Position numbers and translations under genes: made by a program. Shown in pieces: positions 1 through 6,092 of a stretch of 20,068 nucleotides of DNA; positions within the stretch are counted from its first letter, which is position 1; each line of letters starts with the position of its first letter. The notes under the pieces are model-generated. The model did no database searches. It worked only from the letters and a program-made list of their open reading frames with translations, and had not been told where the DNA came from. This stretch comes from JAWWBN01 sp033720955. Lineage in GTDB: Bacteria > Acidobacteriota > Thermoanaerobaculia > Multivoradales > JAHEKO01. Location: positions 1 through 20,068 of the forward strand of contig JAWWBN010000044.1 of NCBI GenBank assembly GCA_033720955.1, in the 5' to 3' direction.

Positions 1-257
1 CAGTCGGCGACCGTGCCGGTCAGCTCCAGCTCGTAGTACTCACAGGTCACCCCGTCCTCGCAGAAGCCGTCATGGTCGCTGAACTGCGGTCCGGGCGACA
101 CCCCACCCGGGGCCGTGCCGTCCCACTCCACCTGGTCGCCCAGGGTGGGGTTCAGTGAGCCCGTCGGCGGCGCCGCCGCCGTCGCGGGCAGGGCCGCGAG
201 CGCCAGCATGACGAGCGCGGCGAGGAGAGGGGTCGAGGGGGAGTGCGGGGCTTTCAT
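1..257 (-). CDS. Secreted protein of unknown function (N-terminal part only)
   Basis: The first 85 codons are visible and the gene runs off the left edge. It starts at ATG 257, with a GGGAGG ribosome site about 8 nt upstream. The N-terminus is a clear signal peptide: a short basic start, then a hydrophobic Leu/Ala stretch around residues 10-28 ending in an Ala-rich cleavage region. The mature part opens with a Gly/Pro-rich segment containing GDQVEWDGTAPGG, then an acidic, Cys-containing stretch with FCEDGVTCEYYELELTG. The two Cys could form a disulfide, and the alternating polar/hydrophobic ending looks like the start of an extracellular beta-sandwich. That fold is inference. No catalytic motif is visible in the part seen and no function can be assigned. 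It follows the DUF1704 gene on the same strand after about 138 bp, so it probably has its own promoter. Confidence 0.8.
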   Translation of the reverse strand, partial: MKAPHSPSTPLLAALVMLALAALPATAAAPPTGSLNPTLGDQVEWDGTAPGGVSPGPQFSDHDGFCEDGVTCEYYELELTGTVAD

Positions 258-301
258 GGTCAACCTCCCGAGGTCGGCGGATGATGGTTCCGGTCAGGAC
301 C

Positions 302-330
302 ATCCCACCGCACCCCCGGGCGGCAGCCAA
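302..330 (-). promoter_or_regulatory. Possible promoter for the secreted-protein gene at the left edge
   Basis: Read leftward, TTGGCT (330-325) and TGGGAT (307-302) are separated by exactly 17 nt. The expected transcript start is about 40 nt before ATG 257. Both hexamers are imperfect, so this is a weak call supported mainly by spacing and position. Confidence 0.25.
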
Positions 331-331
331 T

Positions 332-368
332 GGGGAGAATCCCCCAGAGACCGGAGGGGAAAACCCCC
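332..368. repeat. Two tandem G4-A/T-C5 palindromes
   Basis: GGGGAGAATCCCCC (332-345) and GGGGAAAACCCCC (356-368) are near-identical short palindromes whose centres lie about 23-24 bp apart, roughly two helical turns. They sit just upstream of the candidate promoter for the leftmost gene and downstream of the DUF1704 gene. They could be a pair of protein-binding sites, or short hairpins helping to end the upstream transcript. Confidence 0.5.
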
Positions 369-388
369 AGGCCCGGGAGGGTCCGGGC
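360..388 (-). terminator. Possible weak terminator after the DUF1704 gene
   Basis: Downstream of the DUF1704 stop, the leftward transcript can pair GCCCGG (388-383) with CCGGGC (376-371) around a 6-nt loop. A short TTTT follows at 363-360. The U-run is short and offset by 7 nt, so this is a tentative intrinsic terminator. Confidence 0.3.
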
Positions 389-395
389 GCCGCTC

Positions 396-1670
396 TCAGG
401 CCTCGGAGCCCGCCAGCCGCGCGTCCTCGAAGCGCACGATCCGGTCCAGATCCACCTGCCGGATCTTGAGCTCCCCCAGGAAGGCCGAGTAGGTCAGGGC
501 GGCGGCCAGGCGACGCAGGTCGCGCGCCCACGGCACCACATAGACCGGTTCGCGCAGCTCGCCGGAGTCGAAGAGGGGCGCCAGGCGGACGGTGTCGGCC
601 AGGGTCAGCCGGCCGGCCAGAAGATGCCGCACGAGCTCCGGCCGGTTGTCGCGGATGGCGATGCGCAGGAAGGCGTCCACCTCGAGCACGCCCATCAGGT
701 AGACGGCGTCCTTGGTGAAGACCGACCCGCCCCGCGGGTCGCCGCCGCGGAAGATGCGCTGCGCGGAGTGGTAGGCCTCGCCCGGCTCCTGACCGGACTC
801 GCGGAAGAGGTCGAAGAGCTCGAGGAAGTCGGCGCCCTCGAGCGCCTGGCCGACGGCCACCACCCGCTGCGCGATCCGGCGCAGCCGCCCCACGTCGATC
901 GCCCCGGTCACGATCTCCGAGTAGACCGCGATCCCCTCCTGGGTCCGGGTGGTCCGCGGCGCCCCGAGGCTCAGGCTCCGGAGCGCCGGCTGCTTGCGGC
1001 CGTTGAGGGCCGTCGCGGCGTGGACGTAGGCCTCGTGCTGCAGGAGCTGCTCGCGGTCCAGCTCCGAGAACATCGCGCCGGCGCGGAGCCGGACCCTCGT
1101 GGCGCCGGCGATCGCCTTGGACGAGAGGCCGGGATCCAGCTTCACCTCCACTTCGTCCTCGTGGAAGAAGCTGTCCAGGGCCGGACGCAGCGAGGCGGCG
1201 AACTCCGCCGCCGGGATGGTGTCGTCCCGCGGCGGCAGGCGGCAGGCGCTGATCAGCTCGTCGGTGACCCCGAGGTAGAAGCGGGCCGCCTCCACCGGAC
1301 TCCACCCCTGCAGCCGCCAGACGACGTCCGGCCGGCCGTAGAGGGCGATCGAGTGCTCGGTGAACCGGGGCGTGCCGACGGCGGAGAGCATCCGCCCGGC
1401 AGTGGCGTAGCTCTCGGCGGTGGCCTTGAGAAAGGCCTGCCGCGGATCGGCGGCGTCGCAGCGCCGGGCCAGCCCCTCCAGGGCCTCCACCTCGACGGAG
1501 AGGTCGCGGACCCGCATCTCCGGACGCGGGAGCTGGCGCCGGCCCCGCCGATGGGCCTCCAGAAAGACCGCCTCCACCTCCGGCGCCCAGGCGATCGCGG
1601 AGAGCACCTTGATCTCCTTCGCCGCGCGGACCACCGCGGCGTCGATCTCGGCCACCTTCTCGTCGTGCAC
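396..1670 (-). CDS. DUF1704 / QEGLA-motif putative zinc metallopeptidase
   Basis: A 424-residue protein of the DUF1704 family (TIGR02421, named 'flavohemoglobin expression-modulating QEGLA motif protein'). The signature appears as TQEGIAVYSE at residues 243-252. About 30 residues earlier is HEAYVH (212-217), an HEXXXH motif. To my knowledge the eukaryotic members (KIAA0895L/MATCAP) are zinc carboxypeptidases that remove the C-terminal tyrosine of tubulin, with HEXXXH and a downstream Glu forming the metal site. By analogy His212, His217 and Glu245 would be metal ligands and Glu213 the general base. No signal peptide is seen, so it is probably cytoplasmic. The substrate is unknown. The start is GTG 1670, with GGGAGG about 11 nt upstream. 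The gene lies 67 bp downstream of the PilZ-like gene and may be co-transcribed with it. The older flavohemoglobin label is not supported by any neighbour here. Confidence 0.88.
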   Translation of the reverse strand: MHDEKVAEIDAAVVRAAKEIKVLSAIAWAPEVEAVFLEAHRRGRRQLPRPEMRVRDLSVEVEALEGLARRCDAADPRQAFLKATAESYATAGRMLSAVGTPRFTEHSIALYGRPDVVWRLQGWSPVEAARFYLGVTDELISACRLPPRDDTIPAAEFAASLRPALDSFFHEDEVEVKLDPGLSSKAIAGATRVRLRAGAMFSELDREQLLQHEAYVHAATALNGRKQPALRSLSLGAPRTTRTQEGIAVYSEIVTGAIDVGRLRRIAQRVVAVGQALEGADFLELFDLFRESGQEPGEAYHSAQRIFRGGDPRGGSVFTKDAVYLMGVLEVDAFLRIAIRDNRPELVRHLLAGRLTLADTVRLAPLFDSGELREPVYVVPWARDLRRLAAALTYSAFLGELKIRQVDLDRIVRFEDARLAGSEA

Positions 1671-1712
1671 CGGGGTGCGGCCCTCCCGTGCCGCCTCTTC
1701 GTCTACGGCAGC

Positions 1713-1718
1713 ATCTTA
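1713..1718 (-). promoter_or_regulatory. Possible -10 element for the DUF1704 gene
   Basis: TAAGAT on the minus strand (1718-1713) fits the TAnnnT pattern seen at other starts in this window and lies 42 nt before GTG 1670, in the gap after the PilZ-like gene. No matching -35 is visible, and read-through from the PilZ-like gene is equally possible. Confidence 0.3.
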
Positions 1719-1737
1719 CGCCTCTCGGGCCGGCGCC

Positions 1738-2094
1738 TCAGGCCGGTGGCGCGGGGCTCTCGGCGAGGGCCGCCCGGTAAGCCTCGAGGTCGTCCTCGCA
1801 GACCGTGATCCCGGCGTAGTAGATCGGCACCCGGTCGCCGTTGCCCCGCTTCTCGATCTCTTTGAGCAGGCACCAGACCACGCGCCCACGCACCGAGACC
1901 AGCGCCGAGCCCATCTCGAGCTCGCAGGGGTAGACCTCGCCGACCCGGGGCGGCGTCTCCGTCTGCAGCGCGAAGTCGCCCGTGCCGCTCTTCAGGATCC
2001 GGCCGCCCAGGAAGCCCCTGGGCAGACGGCTGCGCTGCGAGCCCCGCTCCCCTGAATCACTTCCCCGCCGGATCTGCTCTGTCGGTGGCGCCAT
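1738..2094 (-). CDS. PilZ-like domain protein, degenerate c-di-GMP site
   Basis: A 118-residue soluble protein with a PilZ-like outline. It has a basic N-terminal stretch (RSRLPR, residues 21-26), a segment LKSGTG (34-39), then beta-strand pattern VGEVYPCELEM, VSVRGRVVWC and YYAGITV. In canonical PilZ domains an RxxxR motif and a (D/N)xSxxG motif bind cyclic di-GMP. Here the arginines are spaced differently and Leu34 replaces the Asp/Asn. The fold is likely, but nucleotide binding is doubtful. ATG 2094 was chosen because it has a GGGGCGGGAG ribosome site. The open frame continues up to a TTG at 2139, but that TTG is the first part of a TTGACA -35 box. The gene is divergent from the secreted hydrolase and upstream of the DUF1704 gene. 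A small regulator of surface behaviour is plausible but unproven. Confidence 0.72.
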   Translation of the reverse strand: MAPPTEQIRRGSDSGERGSQRSRLPRGFLGGRILKSGTGDFALQTETPPRVGEVYPCELEMGSALVSVRGRVVWCLLKEIEKRGNGDRVPIYYAGITVCEDDLEAYRAALAESPAPPA

Positions 2095-2110
2095 CTCCCG
2101 CCCCTCGTCG

Positions 2111-2139
2111 AGGTTACGTGGGGTCCTACGCACTGTCAA
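2111..2139 (-). promoter_or_regulatory. Sigma70-type promoter for the PilZ-like gene
   Basis: A perfect TTGACA (2139-2134), a 17-nt spacer and TAACCT (2116-2111) read leftward. The predicted start of transcription lies about 10 nt before ATG 2094. A perfect -35 hexamer is uncommon by chance in sequence this GC-rich. Confidence 0.5.
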
Positions 2140-2145
2140 CGAAAT

Positions 2146-2155
2146 CGACCGGTCG
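2146..2155. promoter_or_regulatory. Palindrome CGACCGGTCG between divergent promoters
   Basis: A perfect 10-bp palindrome lies between the -35 boxes of the leftward PilZ-like promoter and the rightward hydrolase promoter. Its position suits an operator shared by both, but ten palindromic bases in GC-rich DNA can arise by chance. Confidence 0.3.
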
Positions 2156-2175
2156 CGATGGAACCCCCCTCTTCC

Positions 2176-2204
2176 TTGCGCGACGCGCCCTCTGACGCTA
2201 CGCT
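2176..2204 (+). promoter_or_regulatory. Candidate promoter for the secreted hydrolase
   Basis: TTGCGC (2176-2181), a 17-nt spacer and TACGCT (2199-2204). It is followed by an AAAAGGAG ribosome site just before ATG 2226, giving a leader of about 15 nt. Confidence 0.4.
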
Positions 2205-2225
2205 GCCCCCCAAAAGGAGCCCGCC

Positions 2226-3473
2226 ATGCACCGAGTCGCCGTCGCCTCCGTCCTCGTCCTGCTGGCCTTCGCGGTTGCCGCGTCCCCAGCCCGCGCCCAG
2301 ACGACCGTGGTCGAGGGCCAGACCGAGGGCGGCGCCTTCTACCGGATCGAGATGCCGCCGACCTGGAACGGGAAGCTGGTCATCTGGAACCACGGCTTCG
2401 ACCTCGGCCCCGTGGGCCCGGTGGACGACACCGGCCCGCTGGCACTGGTCCACCTGCTGGAGGGCTACGCCACGGCCGCCTCGAGCTACCGGCAGAACGG
2501 TTGGGCGGTCTTCGACACCAGCCGCGACCTGGAGCTCCTGGTCGAGGCGTTCGAGAGCGAGTTCGGCGTGCCCGACGAGGTGCTCCTGTACGGCGCCTCG
2601 CTGGGCGGCATCGTCACCGCCGCCGCCCTCGAGCAGGCCGACCTGGGCAACCTGACCGGGGCGCTCGCCATCTGCGGCGCCATGGCGGGCAGCCGCAACT
2701 GGGACGGCGCCATCGACGTGCGGCTGCTCTACGACTGGGTCTGCCGCAAGGTGCCCGAAGCCGCGCTCCCCGGCGGCGGCGGCGGGCTGCCGCCCGGCGC
2801 CGCGCCCACCCCGGCGTTGGTGGCCCAGGCGGTCAACGCCTGCACCGGGGTGGACCTGCCCGCCGGAGAGCGCACCCGGACCCAGAGGCGCAATCTGAAG
2901 AAGCTGCTCAAGTTCGCGAAGATCCCGGAGCAGTTCGTCCAGATCGTGATGGGCTACGCGACCTTCGCCCTCGCCGACCTGATCCAGGACCCCGACAAGC
3001 TGGACGGCAAGCAGGGGGTCGGCAACGCCAACGTGGACTACGGCAAGAAGCGGGTCAACCGTCAGATCGAGAGGGTCGAGACCCAGCGCGGCGCCGAGCG
3101 CCGGCTGACCAGGAACTTCACCCCCGACGGCGACGTGGGGTCGGCCAAGGTCGTCTCCCTCCACACCGACAAGGACGGGCTGGTGATCGTCGAGAACCAG
3201 CACTCCTACGCCCAGGTCGTGCCGCCTGACAAGCTCACCGTCGCGGTGGTGGTCGAGGAGGAGCCGACCCACTGCGGCTTCTCGCCGGCGGAGGTCTACA
3301 CCGGCTGGCAGGGCCTGATCTCCTGGATCGGCTCCGGCATCCAGCCCACGGCGAGCGACCTGGGGCAGGTCTGTCCCGACATCGCCGCCATCCTGGGCGG
3401 GCCGTGCCGCTTCGACCCGAGCTTCCAGCTGAAGTCGATCGACCGCAGGATCCGGCCGCGCGACCCGTCGTAG
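2226..3473 (+). CDS. Secreted alpha/beta-hydrolase (probable esterase or peptidase)
   Basis: A 415-residue exported serine hydrolase. Residues 1-24 are a classic signal peptide ending in PARA-Q. The hydrolase core begins with a strand running into WNHGFD (54-59), the usual HG oxyanion-hole segment. The nucleophile elbow is YGASLGG, with Ser125. The late part contains HTDKDGLV (313-320), the likely acid (Asp315 or Asp317), and EEPTHCGFSPAE with His349 as probable catalytic base, so the full triad is visible. A Gly/Pro-rich stretch with helical segments (about 180-280) looks like a lid or cap. Six Cys residues in the mature part fit disulfides outside the cytoplasm. The substrate cannot be deduced. 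The start has a strong AAAAGGAG site. It ends 12 bp before the stop of the convergent thioesterase. Confidence 0.85.
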   Translation: MHRVAVASVLVLLAFAVAASPARAQTTVVEGQTEGGAFYRIEMPPTWNGKLVIWNHGFDLGPVGPVDDTGPLALVHLLEGYATAASSYRQNGWAVFDTSRDLELLVEAFESEFGVPDEVLLYGASLGGIVTAAALEQADLGNLTGALAICGAMAGSRNWDGAIDVRLLYDWVCRKVPEAALPGGGGGLPPGAAPTPALVAQAVNACTGVDLPAGERTRTQRRNLKKLLKFAKIPEQFVQIVMGYATFALADLIQDPDKLDGKQGVGNANVDYGKKRVNRQIERVETQRGAERRLTRNFTPDGDVGSAKVVSLHTDKDGLVIVENQHSYAQVVPPDKLTVAVVVEEEPTHCGFSPAEVYTGWQGLISWIGSGIQPTASDLGQVCPDIAAILGGPCRFDPSFQLKSIDRRIRPRDPS

Positions 3474-3485
3474 GCAGCTCCGCGG

Positions 3486-3977
3486 TCAGGACCAGCGGTG
3501 GTAGGCGGGATGGCCCGGCCCCACCGCCACGAAGGTCCCGGTGCAGGTGGCCGTGACCTCGCCTCCCGCCGCGAGGGTGGCCTCCACCACCACGCGCGGC
3601 CCTTCCGACTCCCGCACCCGCGCCACGAGATCGACCGGCTCCCCCATGGGCGTCGGGCGCCGCAGGCGGACGTGGAAGTCGGCGGTCACCGTGCTCGGAG
3701 GCTCCTCCAGCGCGTCGCGGCGCATGAGGTGCCAGCAGGCCGTCCAGTTGCTGTGGCAGTCGAGCAGGGTGCCGATGATCCCCCCGTTGAGGATGTTCTC
3801 GAACGCCTGGTGGTGCTCGGCCGGCTGCCAGCGCGCCTGCACCTCGGCGTCGGCCCCCGGCCCGGCGGGGAAGCTCCGGATCCTCAGGCCCCGTGGGTTG
3901 GCCGGACCGCAGCCGAAGCAGCGGTTGCCGGGAGCGAACCGCTCCTGCAGGCTGGGCTGCTGCTCCGGCGTCGGCAC
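3486..3977 (-). CDS. PaaI-like hotdog-fold thioesterase
   Basis: A 163-residue single-domain hotdog protein of the PaaI/4HBT superfamily. These enzymes generally hydrolyse acyl-CoA thioesters in the cytoplasm. The N-terminal CFGCGPANPRGL (residues 20-31) is the typical opening of this subgroup. NGGIIGTLLDCHSNW (64-78) matches the central helix segment, where a conserved Gly-Gly and an acidic residue (Asp73) contribute to catalysis. Later strands (VTADFHVRLRRPTPMG, VEATLAAGGEVTATCTGTFVAV) complete the fold. The acyl substrate is unknown. The open frame extends upstream to 4061, but GTG 3977 was chosen because family homology starts there, a TACAAT -10 element lies 7 nt in front, and the upstream extension would cross the divergent promoter. 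No ribosome site is present, suggesting a leaderless message. Confidence 0.85.
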   Translation of the reverse strand: MPTPEQQPSLQERFAPGNRCFGCGPANPRGLRIRSFPAGPGADAEVQARWQPAEHHQAFENILNGGIIGTLLDCHSNWTACWHLMRRDALEEPPSTVTADFHVRLRRPTPMGEPVDLVARVRESEGPRVVVEATLAAGGEVTATCTGTFVAVGPGHPAYHRWS

Positions 3978-3984
3978 CGCGACG

Positions 3985-3990
3985 ATTGTA
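3985..3990 (-). promoter_or_regulatory. -10 element TACAAT, leaderless-type start of the thioesterase
   Basis: TACAAT (3990-3985, minus strand) differs from TATAAT at one base and ends exactly 7 nt before GTG 3977. With normal -10 to +1 spacing, transcription would begin at or next to the start codon. No -35 box is visible. Confidence 0.55.
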
Positions 3991-3996
3991 GCCCGC

Positions 3997-4005
3997 TGAT
4001 ACGCT
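3997..4005 (+). promoter_or_regulatory. Extended -10 TGATACGCT, leaderless-type start of the beta-propeller gene
   Basis: TGA followed by TACGCT (4000-4005) fits an extended -10 element. It ends exactly 7 nt before GTG 4013, mirroring the opposed thioesterase promoter. The two -10 boxes are separated by only 9 bp. Confidence 0.5.
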
Positions 4006-4012
4006 CCCCGCC

Positions 4013-5317
4013 GTGATGCCGAAACCTGCCGCACTCCTCTGCTCTCTCCTCCTTCTCCCACTGCTCGCGACTGCGCCGGCGCTCGGCAGCGGCTGGCCGC
4101 AGTGGCGCGGTCCCGCCAACAACGGCGTGGCTCCCGACGCCCACGACCTGCCCGCGCGCTGGTCGAAGACGGAAAACCTGCGCTGGCGGCTGCCGCTGCC
4201 CGGGCCCGCCGCCTCCACCCCGGTCGTCTGGGGAGACACCCTCTACCTGACCAGCGCCGTGGGCGACGAGCTCGCGCTGCTGGCCATCGGGCGCGACGGT
4301 CGGGAGCTCTGGCGGCGCACCGTGGAGGAGGGGGGCAACTACGTCGCCCGGGCCGGCGAGACGAACGCCGCCTCGCCCTCGCCGGTCACCGACGGCGAGA
4401 CGGTCTGGGTCACCCTGGGCACCGGCACCGTGGCCGCCTACAGCCTTGCCGGGGAGGAGCGATGGCGGGCCGATCTCGAGCAGCGCTACGGCGCCTTCGA
4501 CTACTACTTCGGAATGTCCTCTACGCCGCTGCTGGACGGCGACACCCTCTACTTCCTGCTCCTCCACACCGGGGCCCAGCTCGTGGTGGCGCTCGACACG
4601 GAGACCGGAGCGGAGGGGTGGCGCCACCCGCGCGCCACCGACGCCCGCGCCGAGTGTCTCCACTCCTACGCCTCGCCCGTCATTTTCCGCGCCGGCGAGG
4701 AGGAGATGCTGCTGGTCCAGGGGGCTGACTACCTCACGGCCCACGACCCGGCGACCGGCGCCGAGCTCTGGCGGCACGGCGGCCTCAATCCCCAGGAGAG
4801 CTACAACCCCAGCCTCCGGTTCGTCGCCACCCCCGCCGTGGCGGGCGAGCTGGTCGTCCTGCCCAGCGCCAAGAACGGCCCGGTCGTCGGCCTCGAGCCG
4901 GCCGGCGCCCGCGGGGTGATCACCGGATCGGACCCGCACACCCGGTGGCGCCTGGACAGCGGCACCCCCGACGTGCCGTCGCCGGTGGTCCACGACGGGC
5001 TCGTCTACCTGAGCCGCGAGACCGGCGTGCTGACGGTGGTCGATGCGGCCACCGGCGGCCTGGTCTACGCCGAGCGGGTCCACGGGGCGCCCCACCGGGG
5101 CTCCCCGGTGGTGGCCGACGGCAAGGTCTACCTGTCGGGCAACGACGGCACCGTCTCGGTGGTGCGGGCGGGGCGGGCCTTCGAGCTCCTGGCGAAGAAC
5201 GAGCTGGGCGAGCGGCTGCAGGCCTCCCCGGTCGTGGTGGGCGACACCATCTACCTGCGCACCTACGACGCCCTCTACGCCGTCGGTCGTTCCGCTCCGA
5301 GCCCCGCCGGGCCGTGA
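4013..5317 (+). CDS. Secreted PQQ-like beta-propeller protein
   Basis: A 434-residue exported protein. Residues 1-26 form a signal peptide (basic start, Leu-rich core, ALGS cleavage region). The mature protein opens with WPQWRGPANNGV (28-39), the hallmark of 'outer membrane assembly/PQQ-like repeat' proteins common in Planctomycetes and Acidobacteria. The rest consists of repeated blades with VVWGDTLYL, PLLDGDTLYF, PVVHDGLVYL, PVVADGKVYL and PVVVGDTIYL, each followed by a D..TG.. turn, which indicates an eight-bladed-type propeller. No PQQ-dehydrogenase catalytic residues or haem motif are evident, so a binding or scaffold role in the periplasm is more likely than an enzyme. The start could be GTG 4013 or the adjacent ATG 4016. 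No ribosome site is seen and the upstream -10 suggests leaderless initiation. Confidence 0.85.
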   Translation: MMPKPAALLCSLLLLPLLATAPALGSGWPQWRGPANNGVAPDAHDLPARWSKTENLRWRLPLPGPAASTPVVWGDTLYLTSAVGDELALLAIGRDGRELWRRTVEEGGNYVARAGETNAASPSPVTDGETVWVTLGTGTVAAYSLAGEERWRADLEQRYGAFDYYFGMSSTPLLDGDTLYFLLLHTGAQLVVALDTETGAEGWRHPRATDARAECLHSYASPVIFRAGEEEMLLVQGADYLTAHDPATGAELWRHGGLNPQESYNPSLRFVATPAVAGELVVLPSAKNGPVVGLEPAGARGVITGSDPHTRWRLDSGTPDVPSPVVHDGLVYLSRETGVLTVVDAATGGLVYAERVHGAPHRGSPVVADGKVYLSGNDGTVSVVRAGRAFELLAKNELGERLQASPVVVGDTIYLRTYDALYAVGRSAPSPAGP

Positions 5318-5346
5318 GCCCCTCCGGCGACGCCAAGCCGATCGGC

Positions 5347-5355
5347 TGCTACCAT
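5347..5355 (+). promoter_or_regulatory. Extended -10 TGCTACCAT upstream of the DoxX gene
   Basis: TGC followed by TACCAT (5350-5355) fits TGnTAnnnT. It would give a leader of about 95 nt before ATG 5457. The 139-bp gap 5318-5456 holds nothing else I can recognise. Confidence 0.4.
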
Positions 5356-5456
5356 CCGTAGGGTAGATCGGACCCCGAGATCGGATCCGGCGGCGCCTGC
5401 GGTCGCCGGGCCGAGCCACGAACCGCCACTGCCGGTCTCGCCGGCGCGGAGCACCC

Positions 5457-5852
5457 ATGAACAGAGTCGCCCTCATCGCTCGCATCCTCCTGGGCCTGGT
5501 CTTCTTCGTCATCGGCCTCAACGGCTTCCTGAACTTCCTGCCGGCCCAGGAGCTGCCCAGCGGTCCGGCGCGGGAGTACACGGAGGGCCTGGCGGCGGCC
5601 GGCTACTTCCTTCCCGTCCTCAAGCTGGTGGAGACGGTGGGGGGCGCGCTGCTGCTCACCGGCTTCTTCGTGCCGCTGGCGCTGATCCTGCTCGCGCCGG
5701 TGGTGGTGCAGATCTTCCTCTTCCACCTCTTCCTGGCGCAGGACGGTCTGCCGCTGGCGGGGATTCTCGTGGTCCTCGCGATCGTGGTGGCCTGGGCCCA
5801 CCGCGACTCCTTCCGCTCGGTCCTGGTCAAGAGGGCCGGCCCCTCCGTCTAG
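5457..5852 (+). CDS. DoxX-family integral membrane protein
   Basis: A 131-residue hydrophobic protein with about four membrane helices: roughly residues 4-27, 45-68, 70-92 and 97-113. The first helix carries the family pattern RILLGLVFFVIGLNGFLNF, and the GYFLPVLKLVETVGGALLLTG segment is typical of DoxX/DoxD-like proteins. It ends with a short basic cytoplasmic tail. The family includes subunits of thiosulfate:quinone oxidoreductase and of redox complexes linked to thiol stress, but most small members have no proven reaction and no partner enzyme is encoded next door. The start ATG is preceded by GCGGAG at about 7 nt. It appears monocistronic, with 139 bp before it and 240 bp after it. Confidence 0.85.
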   Translation: MNRVALIARILLGLVFFVIGLNGFLNFLPAQELPSGPAREYTEGLAAAGYFLPVLKLVETVGGALLLTGFFVPLALILLAPVVVQIFLFHLFLAQDGLPLAGILVVLAIVVAWAHRDSFRSVLVKRAGPSV

Positions 5853-5938
5853 GCGCTTCCGCACGCCCACGGAGGGCTCCGGCGGCGGTCGGCGAGGCCC
5901 CATTCTCCTGTGGACGTGCGTTTTTCGCGCGTTTCCGG

Positions 5939-5944
5939 TATGAT
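5939..5944 (+). promoter_or_regulatory. -10 element TATGAT for the SNF2 gene
   Basis: TATGAT matches five of six consensus bases and sits in a locally T-rich patch (5921-5936). No good -35 box is found at 16-18 nt. Transcription from here would give a leader of about 140 nt for the SNF2 gene. Confidence 0.45.
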
Positions 5945-5955
5945 CCGGCTGTCCG

Positions 5956-5998
5956 GAGTGCCTCCCGCTCACCCACCAGGCCGAGCGGGAGCTCACTC
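5956..5998 (+). promoter_or_regulatory. Hairpin in the leader of the SNF2 gene
   Basis: CTCCCGCT (5962-5969) pairs perfectly with AGCGGGAG (5984-5991) around a 14-nt loop. Flanking GAGTG (5956-5960) and CACTC (5994-5998) extend the stem beyond a small bulge. No U-run follows, so it is a leader structure and not an obvious terminator. Confidence 0.5.
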
Positions 5999-6092
5999 AC
6001 GATCGAAACGCGACCGTAGCGACCGCCTGGACCGAGACGCTCCGGCTCCCGCCGACGATCGACCCCGAGGCTCGAACGAAGCCCCGAACTGA

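Noticed and set aside
330..1808. 492-codon plus-strand frame across the DUF1704 gene
   Set aside because: It is antisense to a protein with recognisable family motifs, and its own product is Arg/Gly/Asp-rich with no motif or signal.
5910..5957. Start of a 60-codon protein at GTG 5910
   Set aside because: It begins upstream of the TATGAT element that is the likeliest promoter, its codon use is unlike the genes, and no ribosome site is present.
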